From positions 1 to 42,731 of the forward strand of contig CAPRTS010000008.1 in assembly GCA_948695535.1 (NCBI GenBank): a stretch of DNA of 42,731 nucleotides. Reading direction: 5' to 3'. The notes below the pieces were generated by a model. It was given only the letters and a program-made list of their open reading frames with translations. It ran no database searches and was not told the origin of the DNA. The stretch comes from an uncultured Eubacteriales bacterium (lineage in GTDB: Bacteria; Bacillota; Clostridia; Christensenellales; UBA1242). Made by a program: the position numbers and the translations under genes. This document shows positions 15,423 through 23,552 of the stretch, piece after piece (positions within the stretch are counted from its first letter, which is position 1; every line of letters begins with the position of its first letter).

Positions 15423-15432
15423 TATGTCATAT
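15423..15432 (+). repeat. candidate left attachment core
   Basis: TATGTCATAT, repeated directly at 37360-37369, next to the -10 of cysS. Confidence 0.3.
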
Positions 15433-15459
15433 GATAAAATACCGAAAACAAAAATTTAG

Positions 15460-15487
15460 ACGCTATCCCACAAGATGGCGTTTTTTT
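15460..15487 (+). terminator. terminator-like hairpin at left end of element
   Basis: ACGCTATC / GATGGCGT stem (one T-G pair), 6-nt loop, T7. It lies 40 nt before the first element gene, so it could block inward transcription or act as an attenuator. Confidence 0.65.
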
Positions 15488-15527
15488 ATTGCATAAAAAC
15501 GTTATTGTTCAAAAAAGGAGTGAAAGA

Positions 15528-15722
15528 ATGGCGGTCAATACTCAAGAAATCGAATGCGAAACCTTCACGGTCGCTGCATCTGGAATTAAAGCCGAATTAT
15601 ACAATTGGATTATCAAGACGGCGAAAGCCAAAGATTTGACAAAATCACAGTTTGTGCGACGTATTTTGGCCGATGCCAAAGCCAAAGAAGAAATAAGTCA
15701 AAATGATGAGGGTGCGCAATAA
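15528..15722 (+). CDS. small ribbon-helix-helix-type protein
   Basis: This 64-residue protein starts at ATG 15528, behind AAAAAAGGAGTG; an upstream alternative lies in the terminator. 'CETFTVAASGIKAELYNWIIKTAKAKDLTKSQFVRRILADAKAKEE' split as strand then two helices resembles CopG/Arc-type DNA-binding domains: beta strand FTVAAS, helix A KAELYNWIIKTAKA, helix B TKSQFVRRILADA. It probably regulates the element's leading operon. Its stop overlaps the next start (TAATG). Confidence 0.6.
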   Translation: MAVNTQEIECETFTVAASGIKAELYNWIIKTAKAKDLTKSQFVRRILADAKAKEEISQNDEGAQ

Positions 15723-16087
15723 TGATTGAAAACACAACAGAAAATCGAATGGGGTATTACTGCGTTATTCCAGCCAAGGTTCTGTGTGACAACGAACTTT
15801 TGGCCGATGAAAAAATTCTGTACGGACACATCTCGGCGTTAGCCAATAAGGAAGGGTATTGTTACGCGTCAAACGATTATTTTGAAAAGTCTTTCATGGG
15901 TAAAAATGGTAAACCAAAAACCAAAGCCACGGTGATTCACTGGTTGAACCATTTGGAAGAGAAGGGATATATTAAACGAATCAATCTTTTCCACAAAGAA
16001 AATCCAAACCAAATTATTCAACGCCGAATTTACCTTACGGATAAGAATGTACCGACTTTGATTTTGGAAGGGGTGACCAATGTGTAA
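15722..16087 (+). CDS. HTH_36-type replication-initiator-like protein, N-terminal part
   Basis: The product is 121 residues. 'GYYCVIPAKVLCDNELLADEK' then 'ILYGHISALANKEGYCYASN' and 'ATVIHWLNHLEEKGYIKRI' follow the winged-helix pattern of HTH_36 proteins at the front of many Firmicute conjugative elements and plasmids, where they act in replication or its control. Homologues I recall continue with Thr/Pro-Gly repeats after this point. Here the frame stops at 16087 while a +1 frame carries exactly that kind of sequence, suggesting a frame break (see next entry). Confidence 0.7.
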   Translation: MIENTTENRMGYYCVIPAKVLCDNELLADEKILYGHISALANKEGYCYASNDYFEKSFMGKNGKPKTKATVIHWLNHLEEKGYIKRINLFHKENPNQIIQRRIYLTDKNVPTLILEGVTNV

Positions 16088-16097
16088 ATTATTTACT

Positions 16098-16211
16098 ACC
16101 CCTAGTATATTTGATTATACCACCCCTGGTATAATTTGCGACACCCCCCCTGGTATAACAAATACGACCCATAATATTACATACGCGTGTAATATTGTTA
16201 ATTGTAATATT
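16098..16211 (+). repeat. iteron-like direct and inverted repeats (possible origin)
   Basis: MCCCCTRGTATA occurs at 16098, 16122 and 16146, exactly 24 bp apart. TGTAATATT occurs at 16188 and 16203 and inverted at 16173-16181. The cluster lies just after a Rep-like gene and before ssb. Confidence 0.5.
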
Positions 16212-16261
16212 AAATACACAAAGAAAACTATTAGGAGTAAGGCAAAGTTATTTTGGTTTAC

Positions 16262-16286
16262 CCGTGGTGCGGTTTTTCGACCACGG
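16262..16286. repeat. 7-bp inverted repeat
   Basis: CCGTGGT / ACCACGG separated by 11 nt; a hairpin between the Rep-like region and ssb, possibly part of an origin. Confidence 0.4.
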
Positions 16287-16315
16287 TTAGTTGTTGGGCG
16301 AAATCGCGACCCCTG

Positions 16316-16333
16316 AATTTTTTCTTGTGTATT
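16316..16333 (-). repeat. dispersed A/T-rich repeat, copy on minus strand
   Basis: AATTTTTTCTTGTGTATT, identical over 18 bp to 36176-36193. On the minus strand it contains ACACAAGAAAAAATT, which recurs at 16840, 34658 and 35978. Confidence 0.7.
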
Positions 16334-16394
16334 CGGCAGCCCGAAAAATTTGAAGTCCGTTCTGGGCAGACGGCAATTAAAAGGAAATTAAACA

Positions 16395-16724
16395 ATGAAC
16401 CGATTTGATTTACTAGGAAACTTAACCAAAGATGTAGTAGTGAGCAAGGCGGGCGAAGCGTCGCTGGCGAAATTTACGCTGGCGGTGAACCGACCCTACA
16501 AAAACAAGGACGGTGTACGTGAAGCCGACTTTATCCAAGTCAAGGCTTGGCGAGAACTGGGCGAGAACATTGCCAAGTACGCCAAGAAAGGTGATCGTTT
16601 ACGCGTTGAAGGTCGTATTGAAACCGACAGTTACGATAAAGACGGTGAGAAACGCTACACCATCGAATTTGTCGTAACCGACTACGAGTTGCTGGGTAGC
16701 AAGAAAGACGCGGAGCAGAAATGA
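16395..16724 (+). CDS. ssb: single-stranded DNA-binding protein
   Basis: This 109-residue OB-fold protein has 'MNRFDLLGNLTKDVVV' (strand 1), 'ASLAKFTLAVNRPYKNKDG', 'ADFIQVKAWRELGENIAKYAKKGDRL' split as strand-helix-strand, and 'VEGRIETDSYDKDGEKRY'. It lacks the long Gly-rich linker and DDxxF-type acidic tip of chromosomal SSB, as is usual for short SSBs of mobile elements. It coats single strands during element replication or transfer. Shine-Dalgarno AAAAGG. Its stop overlaps a 21-codon frame. Confidence 0.93.
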   Translation: MNRFDLLGNLTKDVVVSKAGEASLAKFTLAVNRPYKNKDGVREADFIQVKAWRELGENIAKYAKKGDRLRVEGRIETDSYDKDGEKRYTIEFVVTDYELLGSKKDAEQK

Positions 16725-16786
16725 TTCCCCACATGATTGACGCTGTGTTTGGCGATATGGAGAAACGTGACACAAATTATAGTTAA
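16721..16786 (+). CDS. possible 21-residue peptide coupled to ssb
   Basis: ATG overlaps the ssb stop (ATGA) and encodes MIPHMIDAVFGDMEKRDTNYS. The only support is the coupling geometry and position inside the operon. Confidence 0.25.
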   Translation: MIPHMIDAVFGDMEKRDTNYS

Positions 16787-16827
16787 GCCGGTGAACGATA
16801 AAAAGTTGGCCAAAAGAAGGAGAAAAG

Positions 16828-18039
16828 ATGGAACAAAAAACACAAGAAAAAATTAAAATTGAACCGCTGACCGTAAAACACAGTACTGAAAAAGCCGTAC
16901 TAGTGCAGTTGGCGATTGCGGGGCAAGAACAAGCCAAGGACACTTGGTTTCCGAAGTCGCGGGTGACGCTGGACGACAAGGGCGAAAAGGTCGTTGCGGT
17001 TGATAGTTTTCTAAACGCCAAGTACGGGGCAGTGCTGAAACAACAAACCGCCATTAAAAATTACAATGTCGGCAAAGCACCGACCCAGGTAGAAAGCCAA
17101 ACCGCCGAACCAAACCACAACTTAAATTTGGCACAAAAAATTAACCAACAACGTTTGGATAATTTGGCCAAAAATGTACCAGCCGAAATGAAAGCGATGC
17201 CACACTGGTGCGTTTTGAAAATTTACAAGGACAAAGAAACCGGGGCGTACAAGAAGTTTATTGTCAATGCTAACAATCCCGAAGGTGGTTGGGCGAACCA
17301 CAAGGATGCCACCACGTGGACGACTTTCGATAAAGCGATGGAGTATGCCCGAGCCAACAACGGGGCGGGGCTGTCGTTTGCGATTAAAGACAGTGGCTTT
17401 AACGCCTTCGATGTTGACCACTGCTATGACAAGGAAAGCAAAACTTTCAATGCTGCCGCTCAAAAATTATTAAATAATCTACCTAACTCTTACGCCGAAC
17501 GGTCGGTGTCGGGGACAGGGTTGCATGTCTTGACGAAGTCGCAAGTTTGCGAGAACGGCAAATACAACGAAGCCCGCGGCGACAAGAACCCCGTCGAAGT
17601 TTTTGAGACGTGGGGCTTTATCTCGATGACCGGTAACTTGGTTGATAGCCAGCACAAGGACTTGGTCGAATTACCACCCGAACTCAAAAAAGAAATCCAA
17701 ACCCAACTGGGGGAGAAAAAAGTATTCCAGGCACCAACGCAAAATCGCAACCAATACCGTAACTATGCCAAAAGCGATAGTGAAGTGATTGAGAAAATCC
17801 GTAATAGCAAAAAGGCCAACGACTTCGAGTCGTTGATGGCTGGGGTAGACCTGTGTGGCGATCACAGTCGCAGTGATGCCAAACTTATGAACATCTTGGC
17901 GTACTTTACCAATGCGAATACTTCGCAAATGGAGAACATCTTCAAACAGAGCAAACTTTATCGTGCCGATAAAGGTGATGCTTATGTCGAACGAACGGCC
18001 AAATTCGCAGCCAATTCGTTAAACCAAAAGGCTCAATAA
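16828..18039 (+). CDS. PrimPol-type primase-polymerase (NrS-1-like)
   Basis: The product is 403 residues. The centre has 'MPHWCVLKIYKDKETG', 'DATTWTTFDKAMEYA', the catalytic-type acidic motif 'FNAFDVDHC', 'YAERSVSGTGLHV' and 'VEVFETWGFISMTG'. This is the order seen in small archaeo-eukaryotic primase-like proteins of mobile elements. The C-terminus ('SRSDAKLMNILAYFTNAN' then 'MENIFKQSKLYR') matches the helicase-binding-type helical domain of NrS-1 polymerase relatives. It probably primes or copies the transferred strand. The start has AGAAGGAG. Residues 4-8 (KTQEK) are encoded by the ACACAAGAAAAAATT repeat. Confidence 0.8.
   Translation: MEQKTQEKIKIEPLTVKHSTEKAVLVQLAIAGQEQAKDTWFPKSRVTLDDKGEKVVAVDSFLNAKYGAVLKQQTAIKNYNVGKAPTQVESQTAEPNHNLNLAQKINQQRLDNLAKNVPAEMKAMPHWCVLKIYKDKETGAYKKFIVNANNPEGGWANHKDATTWTTFDKAMEYARANNGAGLSFAIKDSGFNAFDVDHCYDKESKTFNAAAQKLLNNLPNSYAERSVSGTGLHVLTKSQVCENGKYNEARGDKNPVEVFETWGFISMTGNLVDSQHKDLVELPPELKKEIQTQLGEKKVFQAPTQNRNQYRNYAKSDSEVIEKIRNSKKANDFESLMAGVDLCGDHSRSDAKLMNILAYFTNANTSQMENIFKQSKLYRADKGDAYVERTAKFAANSLNQKAQ
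16840..16854 (+). repeat. dispersed repeat ACACAAGAAAAAATT
   Basis: 15-bp exact copy at the start of the primase gene. Confidence 0.65.
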
Positions 18040-18053
18040 AAGGGGGTTAAACG

Positions 18054-18161
18054 ATGGTTGAATTTGGCCTAAAAAACACGAAAAATACTGAAAGCAGGTT
18101 AAGCGGTGACGCACATTGCCGAGATTTCGGCAAATTACTTACCCCCGTAGGGGGTAAGTAA
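18054..18161 (+). CDS. 35-codon frame inside the oriT-like region (doubtful gene)
   Basis: The frame starts at ATG after AAAAGGGGG and ends in the right arm of the 12-bp inverted repeat; the C-terminus is CRDFGKLLTPVGGK. The codons after position ~18 are dictated by the inverted repeats, so conservation would be expected from DNA function alone. Confidence 0.25.
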   Translation: MVEFGLKNTKNTESRLSGDAHCRDFGKLLTPVGGK

Positions 18162-18217
18162 AAGCATGACGCACATTTGAACTTTTTTGGTCAAACGTGC
18201 GCCACAAGTGCGTCACC
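18105..18217. other. candidate origin of transfer (oriT)
   Basis: Nested repeats lie directly upstream of the relaxosome and relaxase genes. GGTGACGCAC (18105-18114) is inverted at 18208-18217. TTGCCGA/TCGGCAA is at 18116-18133. A perfect 12-bp arm pair TTACTTACCCCC/GGGGGTAAGTAA with a 3-nt loop lies at 18135-18161. TGACGCACATT is direct at 18107 and 18167. CAAGTGCG (18205-18212) resembles the nick core of RSF1010-type origins (established motif; application here is inference). Confidence 0.65.
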
Positions 18218-18279
18218 TTGATTAGCGACAATTTGGACACCAAATTTCGTTAAAAAATTACACAAAAAGGAGTTAGAAC

Positions 18280-18738
18280 ATGAAACAAAAAAAGGCTGAA
18301 AACACAATGCAAAATCGTCTTACGTTGCGGATTGGCGATAGGGCAACTCTCATGCTTTTTAACGACCTTTTTAATACTGGGATTTGGGAAAGTCGTAACG
18401 TTCTGGCCAACAAGATTTTGGCACACGGTATCCAGAGTTTCGGCCAACGTTACTTGGGCGGTAGTGCAGTGACCATAGTAAAAAACAAAACGGTGGACAG
18501 CAACCGTGACTTGAAACAAATCCGGGCGACCACGGATGACATGCACGTTATCTTAACCATTCTAGAACGTTTGGTTGCTTGTTTGTATAACGTTAAGGTT
18601 GCCGAGATCACTGGCGAAAAAGTCTCACCAGAAGAAATGACCAGTGGCTTGTTAGCGGAATTGCCCGATGAGTTCCAAACGATGAAAGACGAGATTATCC
18701 GGATGCGTGCTAAACGGACGGGGGTAGACAATGAGTAA
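18280..18738 (+). CDS. relaxosome accessory protein (MobC-like, RHH N-terminus)
   Basis: The product is 152 residues. The N-terminus 'NRLTLRIGDRATLMLFNDLF' and 'GIWESRNVLANKILAHGIQSF' fits a strand-helix-helix DNA-binding unit. The C-terminal half is helical and charged (LTILERLVACLYNVKVAEI, DEFQTMKDEIIRMRAKR). It lies between the oriT-like repeats and the relaxase and overlaps the relaxase by 8 nt. That position is typical of proteins that bind oriT and help the relaxase nick. Start behind AAAAAGGAG. The family is inferred from domain shape and position. Confidence 0.6.
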   Translation: MKQKKAENTMQNRLTLRIGDRATLMLFNDLFNTGIWESRNVLANKILAHGIQSFGQRYLGGSAVTIVKNKTVDSNRDLKQIRATTDDMHVILTILERLVACLYNVKVAEITGEKVSPEEMTSGLLAELPDEFQTMKDEIIRMRAKRTGVDNE

Positions 18739-19966
18739 CGCGGTCGTTTTTCAAATCAAGTATGTGGCCAAGAATCCGCCGCGAAATCTTTCGGCCGAAC
18801 GGGCGGTAGCGTACAGTCAAGAGCGACAGTTCTTTGATTGGACAGCACCGTTCAATTTGAAAAGTTATGTTTTGAATGACAAAAAAGTGGAACGTTACAA
18901 GGACTTCGCTCATTATGCCAGCCGTGAAGGTAACTTAGGAATGTTTGACCAAGACCACGTGCTGACCGCCGAAGAGATTGAAAATGTAAAGACATCTTTA
19001 CAAAACACTGACAGCCACATCTGGCACGGCTTTATCTCGTTTGATGAAAAGACCAGCGAAAAGTTTCAAACGCAAGACCAAGCCATGCACTTTTTGAAAC
19101 AGCACTTCAATGACTTTATTGAGCGATCGCATCTGGATGCCGATAACATCTGCTTGGTGGCGAGTTTGCACCGGGATACGGAAAACCGGCATATCCACTT
19201 TTCGTTCTTCGAGAAAGAACCGCGGCACATCGATAAAAACGGTCAGGTTTGTTATTCTAGTAAAGGTAATTTCAAACAAACCGTCATTGATAATTGGCTG
19301 GTCTCGGCCAACATGGCGGTGGCTGAACCGGACGACTTGTACGCTAGCCGCAATGCGGTTATTGCGAAACTTCGGGAAATGAAAGCCAGTGTGCGTGCCG
19401 AGTTTACCGACCAAGAAATGCAACTGCGATTGTTAAGTCTAGCCCGCAAATTTCCCACCCAGGGACGCCTGTCGTATGCCAGTGCCAACATGATGGGGTT
19501 GCGATCAGAGATTGACCAACTGGCAACTTTTATCTTGTGTGCTAATCCCAAAGTCAAGGAACTGCACCAAGAGTTTATGCGAAAACTTAACGACCGCAAT
19601 AAACAAGTGCTGGAAATTAAGCTGCGAAAAGAAAACAAAATCAGTAGTCGCATTGATTACATCACGGACTTGCGTAACGACTATAAAGCCCGCGTGGGGA
19701 ACTTGGTCATTGCCTTGGCCAAAGAAATGCGTCGGCAGTACCAACCGGTTTATTGTCGCGAAAGCGATAAACAGAAGAAGTACGCCGCCCGCCAAATGCG
19801 ACGTCACGCTGCCCGCGTTTATACGAACTTTACGGGCAAATTGCTGTACACGTTAGGGCAAGTGCAAAAAGGTATGGAAGCAAATTTCACCGACAGCGTT
19901 AAAGACGCCGAAAACATGCTGTTACGGGAAATGATGCTCGAAGAGCAGCAGGGGGTGTCAGCATGA
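18731..19966 (+). CDS. MobL-like conjugative relaxase
   Basis: The product is 411 residues. The three-His signature 'HRDTENRHIH' is at residues 147-156, preceded by 'ICLVASL' and followed by 'FSFFEKEP'; it matches the HxDTxNxHxH pattern of MOBP/MobL relaxases. 'IWHGFISFDEKTSE' is also typical of the family. A Tyr near the N-terminus (for example in VAYSQERQFFDW) may be the nicking residue. It cleaves oriT and pilots the strand into the channel. The C-terminal half is helical and basic. Residues ~86-91 (VKTSLQ) are encoded by one copy of the 18-bp palindrome. It overlaps virD4 by 4 nt. Confidence 0.85.
   Translation: MSNAVVFQIKYVAKNPPRNLSAERAVAYSQERQFFDWTAPFNLKSYVLNDKKVERYKDFAHYASREGNLGMFDQDHVLTAEEIENVKTSLQNTDSHIWHGFISFDEKTSEKFQTQDQAMHFLKQHFNDFIERSHLDADNICLVASLHRDTENRHIHFSFFEKEPRHIDKNGQVCYSSKGNFKQTVIDNWLVSANMAVAEPDDLYASRNAVIAKLREMKASVRAEFTDQEMQLRLLSLARKFPTQGRLSYASANMMGLRSEIDQLATFILCANPKVKELHQEFMRKLNDRNKQVLEIKLRKENKISSRIDYITDLRNDYKARVGNLVIALAKEMRRQYQPVYCRESDKQKKYAARQMRRHAARVYTNFTGKLLYTLGQVQKGMEANFTDSVKDAENMLLREMMLEEQQGVSA
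18985..19002 (+). repeat. 18-bp palindromic repeat, copy 1 (inside relaxase)
   Basis: TGTAAAGACATCTTTACA, exact; encodes VKTSLQ in frame. Confidence 0.95.
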
Positions 19967-22140
19967 AAAACAAAAAACAGATTATTGTTTTAAGTGTAGT
20001 TTTGGCTGGCGGGGCGTTAGTGCTGTTGGCGGTATTGGTTGGGCTGTGGTCGGCAGTGGCTAAACGCTTTATGTTTAACGGACAAGTGGTTGGTGCGTGG
20101 TTGGCAGTAATCGCGATGGTCGCCGCACTGTGGTGGGCGAGCAAGAAGGCCAACATTGGCAAGCAGGCGATGAAAGCCAACACCGACCTGGAAGATACAC
20201 ATTTTTTAAGTACACAAGAGATAAAAAGCAACAAGGGTTTATGTGTAACCAAGTTTTTGCAACTGAACGAAGTGGTGGACGGTGTGCCAGTGGCAGCCAA
20301 GGTGAACAAAAACGGTACCGATGCCGAAGTTATCCTGGCAAAACCAATTCATACTTTGGTGATTGGCACCACGGGGTCGGGAAAAACCACCACATTTGTT
20401 AGCCCCACGATTGAGATTTTGGCGCGCACCAAAACCAAGCCAAGTTTGGTAATTACTGACCCGAAAGGTGAGTTATATACCTTGCACGCTGCAACTTTAC
20501 TCGAACAAGGCTACAAGGTGCAGGTGCTAAACCTTGACGACGTATACAGTTCCGCACGCTGGAATCCGTTCGCCGGGGTATTGGCCAAACAAGCCAAAAT
20601 CAGCCAGGGCGTAGTGAAGGTGCAGAACAAATATCTGGTAGTCGACACTTACTATGAAACAATGGCGGATGCGGATAAAGCCTTGAAAAAGCACCGCCAA
20701 ACTTTGTCTGATGAGATTTATGCGGATTTGGCCGATTTGATTTACACCATGTGTCCGGTCGAAAACCAGCACGACAGCACTTGGCAGAAAGGGGCTCGGG
20801 ACTTGATTTTTGCGGTAGCGTTGGCTTTGTGGGAAGACGTACGCGATGGGAAGATTCGCCCCGAACAATTTACGCTGTTCAATCTCTACAAGATTTTAAC
20901 TGAACACGCCAAAGACGAACCGACCGACTTAATTACTTACTTGCAAGACCGCGACAAGTTTTCCAAGGTTTGGGGTTTAGCCAAAACCGTTTTGGTCACC
21001 GAAGATAAAACCCTAACCAGTTATTTGGGTGATGTTAGTCAGTACATCTCGTTTTTGAATGATCGTGGTATCCAAAGTTTAACGGCGGGCAATGACATTG
21101 ACTTTTCGCGCTTTGACGAAGAACCAAACGTGTTGTTCATTAAAATCCCCGATGCCAAGGATAACCGCCATAAATTGGTGTCGTTGTTGCTGGTGCAGAT
21201 GTACAAAGCCTTGGTCGATAAAGCCGGTGAAAACCAAGGTACGGGCAAAACCAAAGCGGAAGAACTGCTGCGGACGACGTACTTCTTGTTGGACGAGTTT
21301 GGTAACTTGCCGAAATTGAATAAGATTGACAGTATCATTACGGTTGGCCGCAGCCGCAAAATTTATATGCTGCCGATTATCCAAAACTTCAAACAGTTGG
21401 ACAACAAGTACGGCAAAGAAGTGGCCGAAATTGTGAAGTCGAACTGTAACATTAAAATTTTTATCCAGGCGGGCGATAGTGCGACCAACGAAGAGTTTTC
21501 TAAACTTTGCGGCAAGAAGAAAATCGTTAAGAAATCGTTCAGCGAGAACAAAGACACTAGCGTATCCGCGTCGGTCGAAGAACGTCCGCTGATTACACCG
21601 TACGAGTTACAGAACTTGAACGATGCCAATGCGGGACGGATGGGCAATGCGATTGTGTTGGCACTGGGGAAGAACCCGTTGAAAGCCGTCTTTACCCCGT
21701 GCTTCCAAGCCAAAATCATTTACCCGTTGCAGAAGTCGGCTTTGACCGCCGTTGAACAAAGCGAGTTTAACGAGAAAGAATTGTACGTTGACATCTTAAA
21801 AATTAAGACAGAGCCGCAACTGGCGACGCCGGCGGAAGAAAAAGCCGAAGATGAAAATACTGCCACGCCCGTTGTTGATACCGCCACCGAAAACCGGCTG
21901 TACGAAATGTTAAGCAAAAAGTTGCTGGCATTAAAGAAAGCCTTGGAACCGTACCTGTCGGCGGATGAATTTACCGAACTGATGAACAGTGATCCGATTA
22001 GTGTTCTGGAAATGCTGGAAACGCTGATTGTGAAATTATACCAGAAAGACGTCGTGGCGGCCGCCATGGGCATTGAACTTAAAAGTTTTATCCAGAACAA
22101 GATTTTCGAGTATGCCGAAGCCGACTTGAATTCGGCGTAG
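19963..22140 (+). CDS. type IV coupling protein (VirD4/TraG)
   Basis: The product is 725 residues. Two N-terminal TM segments (about 5-30 and 45-62) are followed by Walker A 'GTTGSGKTT' (about 133-142), 'LVITDPKGELYTLHA', Walker B 'FLLDEFGNLPKL' (about 440-451) and 'QNFKQL' with sensor-like residues. It is the inner-membrane ATPase that delivers the relaxase-DNA complex to the channel. The C-terminal ~120 residues are an acidic, helical extension. It overlaps the relaxase stop by ATGA. A palindromic repeat follows its stop directly. Confidence 0.95.
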   Translation: MKNKKQIIVLSVVLAGGALVLLAVLVGLWSAVAKRFMFNGQVVGAWLAVIAMVAALWWASKKANIGKQAMKANTDLEDTHFLSTQEIKSNKGLCVTKFLQLNEVVDGVPVAAKVNKNGTDAEVILAKPIHTLVIGTTGSGKTTTFVSPTIEILARTKTKPSLVITDPKGELYTLHAATLLEQGYKVQVLNLDDVYSSARWNPFAGVLAKQAKISQGVVKVQNKYLVVDTYYETMADADKALKKHRQTLSDEIYADLADLIYTMCPVENQHDSTWQKGARDLIFAVALALWEDVRDGKIRPEQFTLFNLYKILTEHAKDEPTDLITYLQDRDKFSKVWGLAKTVLVTEDKTLTSYLGDVSQYISFLNDRGIQSLTAGNDIDFSRFDEEPNVLFIKIPDAKDNRHKLVSLLLVQMYKALVDKAGENQGTGKTKAEELLRTTYFLLDEFGNLPKLNKIDSIITVGRSRKIYMLPIIQNFKQLDNKYGKEVAEIVKSNCNIKIFIQAGDSATNEEFSKLCGKKKIVKKSFSENKDTSVSASVEERPLITPYELQNLNDANAGRMGNAIVLALGKNPLKAVFTPCFQAKIIYPLQKSALTAVEQSEFNEKELYVDILKIKTEPQLATPAEEKAEDENTATPVVDTATENRLYEMLSKKLLALKKALEPYLSADEFTELMNSDPISVLEMLETLIVKLYQKDVVAAAMGIELKSFIQNKIFEYAEADLNSA

Positions 22141-22142
22141 CG

Positions 22143-22160
22143 TGTAAAGACATCTTTACA
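22143..22160 (+). repeat. 18-bp palindromic repeat, copy 2
   Basis: Exact copy 2 nt after the virD4 stop and 31 nt before the next gene. Confidence 0.95.
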
Positions 22161-22190
22161 AAATAGTTAAATAAAAAAGGAGAATGGAAA

Positions 22191-22745
22191 ATGTTTTATA
22201 AGTACAAAACAGCAAAGACAAAAGAATACGAAGAGAAAATGGAAGCAATGATGGATGAGTCGTTTGACTACAAATTCAAACATAGATGGGATTACTATAG
22301 TGGTTATACCGCGGCAAATTTTGAACGTTCTACTGCTTTGGGTGATTATCACGATAATCTCAAAATTGCTTTTGCCCGTATAAATAAATTCAATAAATTG
22401 AGTGCAAAAGAACAAAAGGAAATTTTAGATAACCCATATAGTGGTGGAAATTATCATATCACCTTCGATATGGGGTTTGTTGATTTTTATCATGACTCAC
22501 TAGCGAAAAAATACAAACTGACGCCAGAACAACTGGAAAAGGCTAAGGAGTGTTCTGCTAAGCAAAACAACACGCCACTTGAAAAAGTGATTCGAAATAC
22601 AATATTGTTTGCGCCAGATAGTATGTTTGATGCTGAGATAAAAGCAAAAATTATTGCCGAAGAAAAGCAAAATCGGACAAAAAAGACACAACAAAAAAAT
22701 TCGTCAGAATCAAAAAAGAAAAGGCAATTCCAAAATAGCCGTTAA
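22191..22745 (+). CDS. hypothetical protein sharing the C-terminal domain of the two ToxN-like toxins
   Basis: The product is 184 residues, low GC, with Shine-Dalgarno AAAAGGAG. The N-terminal ~95 residues are Tyr/Lys-rich and unrecognised. From about residue 105, 'KKYKLTPEQLEKAKE', 'TPLEKVIRNTILFAPDSMFDAEIKAKIIAEE' (split as two helices) and a Lys/Gln/Ser tail ending QNSR match the C-terminal extensions of the proteins at 33935 and 35183 (LEKxIRxNIxFAP, ...QNSK/R). A palindromic repeat precedes the gene and another follows its stop. The role is unknown. The shared domain may be for localisation or secretion by the transfer system (speculative). Confidence 0.65.
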   Translation: MFYKYKTAKTKEYEEKMEAMMDESFDYKFKHRWDYYSGYTAANFERSTALGDYHDNLKIAFARINKFNKLSAKEQKEILDNPYSGGNYHITFDMGFVDFYHDSLAKKYKLTPEQLEKAKECSAKQNNTPLEKVIRNTILFAPDSMFDAEIKAKIIAEEKQNRTKKTQQKNSSESKKKRQFQNSR

Positions 22746-22746
22746 T

Positions 22747-22764
22747 TGTAAAGACATCTTTACC
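22747..22764 (+). repeat. 18-bp palindromic repeat, copy 3
   Basis: TGTAAAGACATCTTTACC (last base differs), just after the 22191 gene and 30 nt before parA. Confidence 0.93.
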
Positions 22765-22793
22765 AAAAATTAAAACAAAAAAGGAGAAAAAAC

Positions 22794-23552
22794 ATGAAAG
22801 TAATTGCAATCGTAAATCAAAAAGGGGGTGTAGGTAAGACCACGACCGCGGTCAATCTGTCCTGCGGTTTGGCCAAGAAAGGCTACCGCGTGCTGGCAAT
22901 CGATTTAGACCAGCAGGGACACTTGACCAAAAGTATGGGACTGGCGGCTACTGGTAATACCGCTTTGGAATGGCTGACTAACAACTTGCCGCTCGATATT
23001 GTAGTCGAACCGGCCAACGGGGTGGATGTCGTTACCGCCGATATTTCGTTGGCTAACTTGGAATTAGAGTTGCAACGAAAATTACTAGACCGCGAATATG
23101 TTCTCGGTAAGGCATTAACTAAAGCGAGTGAGTATGACTTTGTCATCATCGACAGTCCGCCGAGTTTTGGAATTATCACCATTAACATTTTGACGGCTGC
23201 CGACCGTGTGATCGTGCCGTTCCGTCCCGACTTTTTGAGCAAGGACGGTGTGCGTAAGTTACTGGATACGGTGGAGCACATCCAAGGACGGCTGAACCCG
23301 AAGTTAAAAATGGCGGGGTTCTTGCCCACCTTGGTCGATAAACGTTGCAACAACCAAGCGTCTTTTGACGAAGCCAAGCAGTTGGCAGAACAGTATGGTG
23401 GCCGAGTATTCGGTGAAGGTATCCGTTTGGCCAGCGTGCTGTGTAAAGCCCCGGAACAAGGCATGAGCATCTTTGACTTTAAGCCCAACTGCGATGCCGC
23501 CAAAGATTACCAAACGTTTATTGATGAATTTCTAAAAGGAGAAAGCAAATGA
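22794..23552 (+). CDS. parA: ParA-type partition ATPase
   Basis: This 252-residue deviant-Walker ATPase has 'VNQKGGVGKTTTAVNL' at residues 6-21, 'AIDLDQQGHLT' (switch/A'), 'DFVIIDSPPSFG' (Walker B) and 'VIVPFRPDFLSKDG'. There is no N-terminal HTH, and the partner downstream is a small RHH protein, so this resembles type Ib partition. It would position or stabilise the excised, replicating element. Start behind AAAAAGGAG; it overlaps the RHH gene by 4 nt (ATGA). Confidence 0.93.
   Translation: MKVIAIVNQKGGVGKTTTAVNLSCGLAKKGYRVLAIDLDQQGHLTKSMGLAATGNTALEWLTNNLPLDIVVEPANGVDVVTADISLANLELELQRKLLDREYVLGKALTKASEYDFVIIDSPPSFGIITINILTAADRVIVPFRPDFLSKDGVRKLLDTVEHIQGRLNPKLKMAGFLPTLVDKRCNNQASFDEAKQLAEQYGGRVFGEGIRLASVLCKAPEQGMSIFDFKPNCDAAKDYQTFIDEFLKGESK

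Larger units (their letters stand above)
16080..16316 (+). pseudogene. frame-shifted C-terminal part of the HTH_36 protein, with 24-bp repeats
   Basis: This +1 frame overlaps the previous gene by 8 nt and reads TTPSIFDY, TTPGIICD, TPPGITNT, then THNITYACNIVNCNIKYTKKT. That is the repeat and Asn-rich tail style usually fused behind HTH_36 domains. A single-nt change near 'CAATGTGTAAA' would join the frames. It may instead be translated separately from ATG 16080 by coupling. The last ~25 residues look non-conserved. I favour a recent frameshift, but a programmed event cannot be excluded. Confidence 0.4.
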
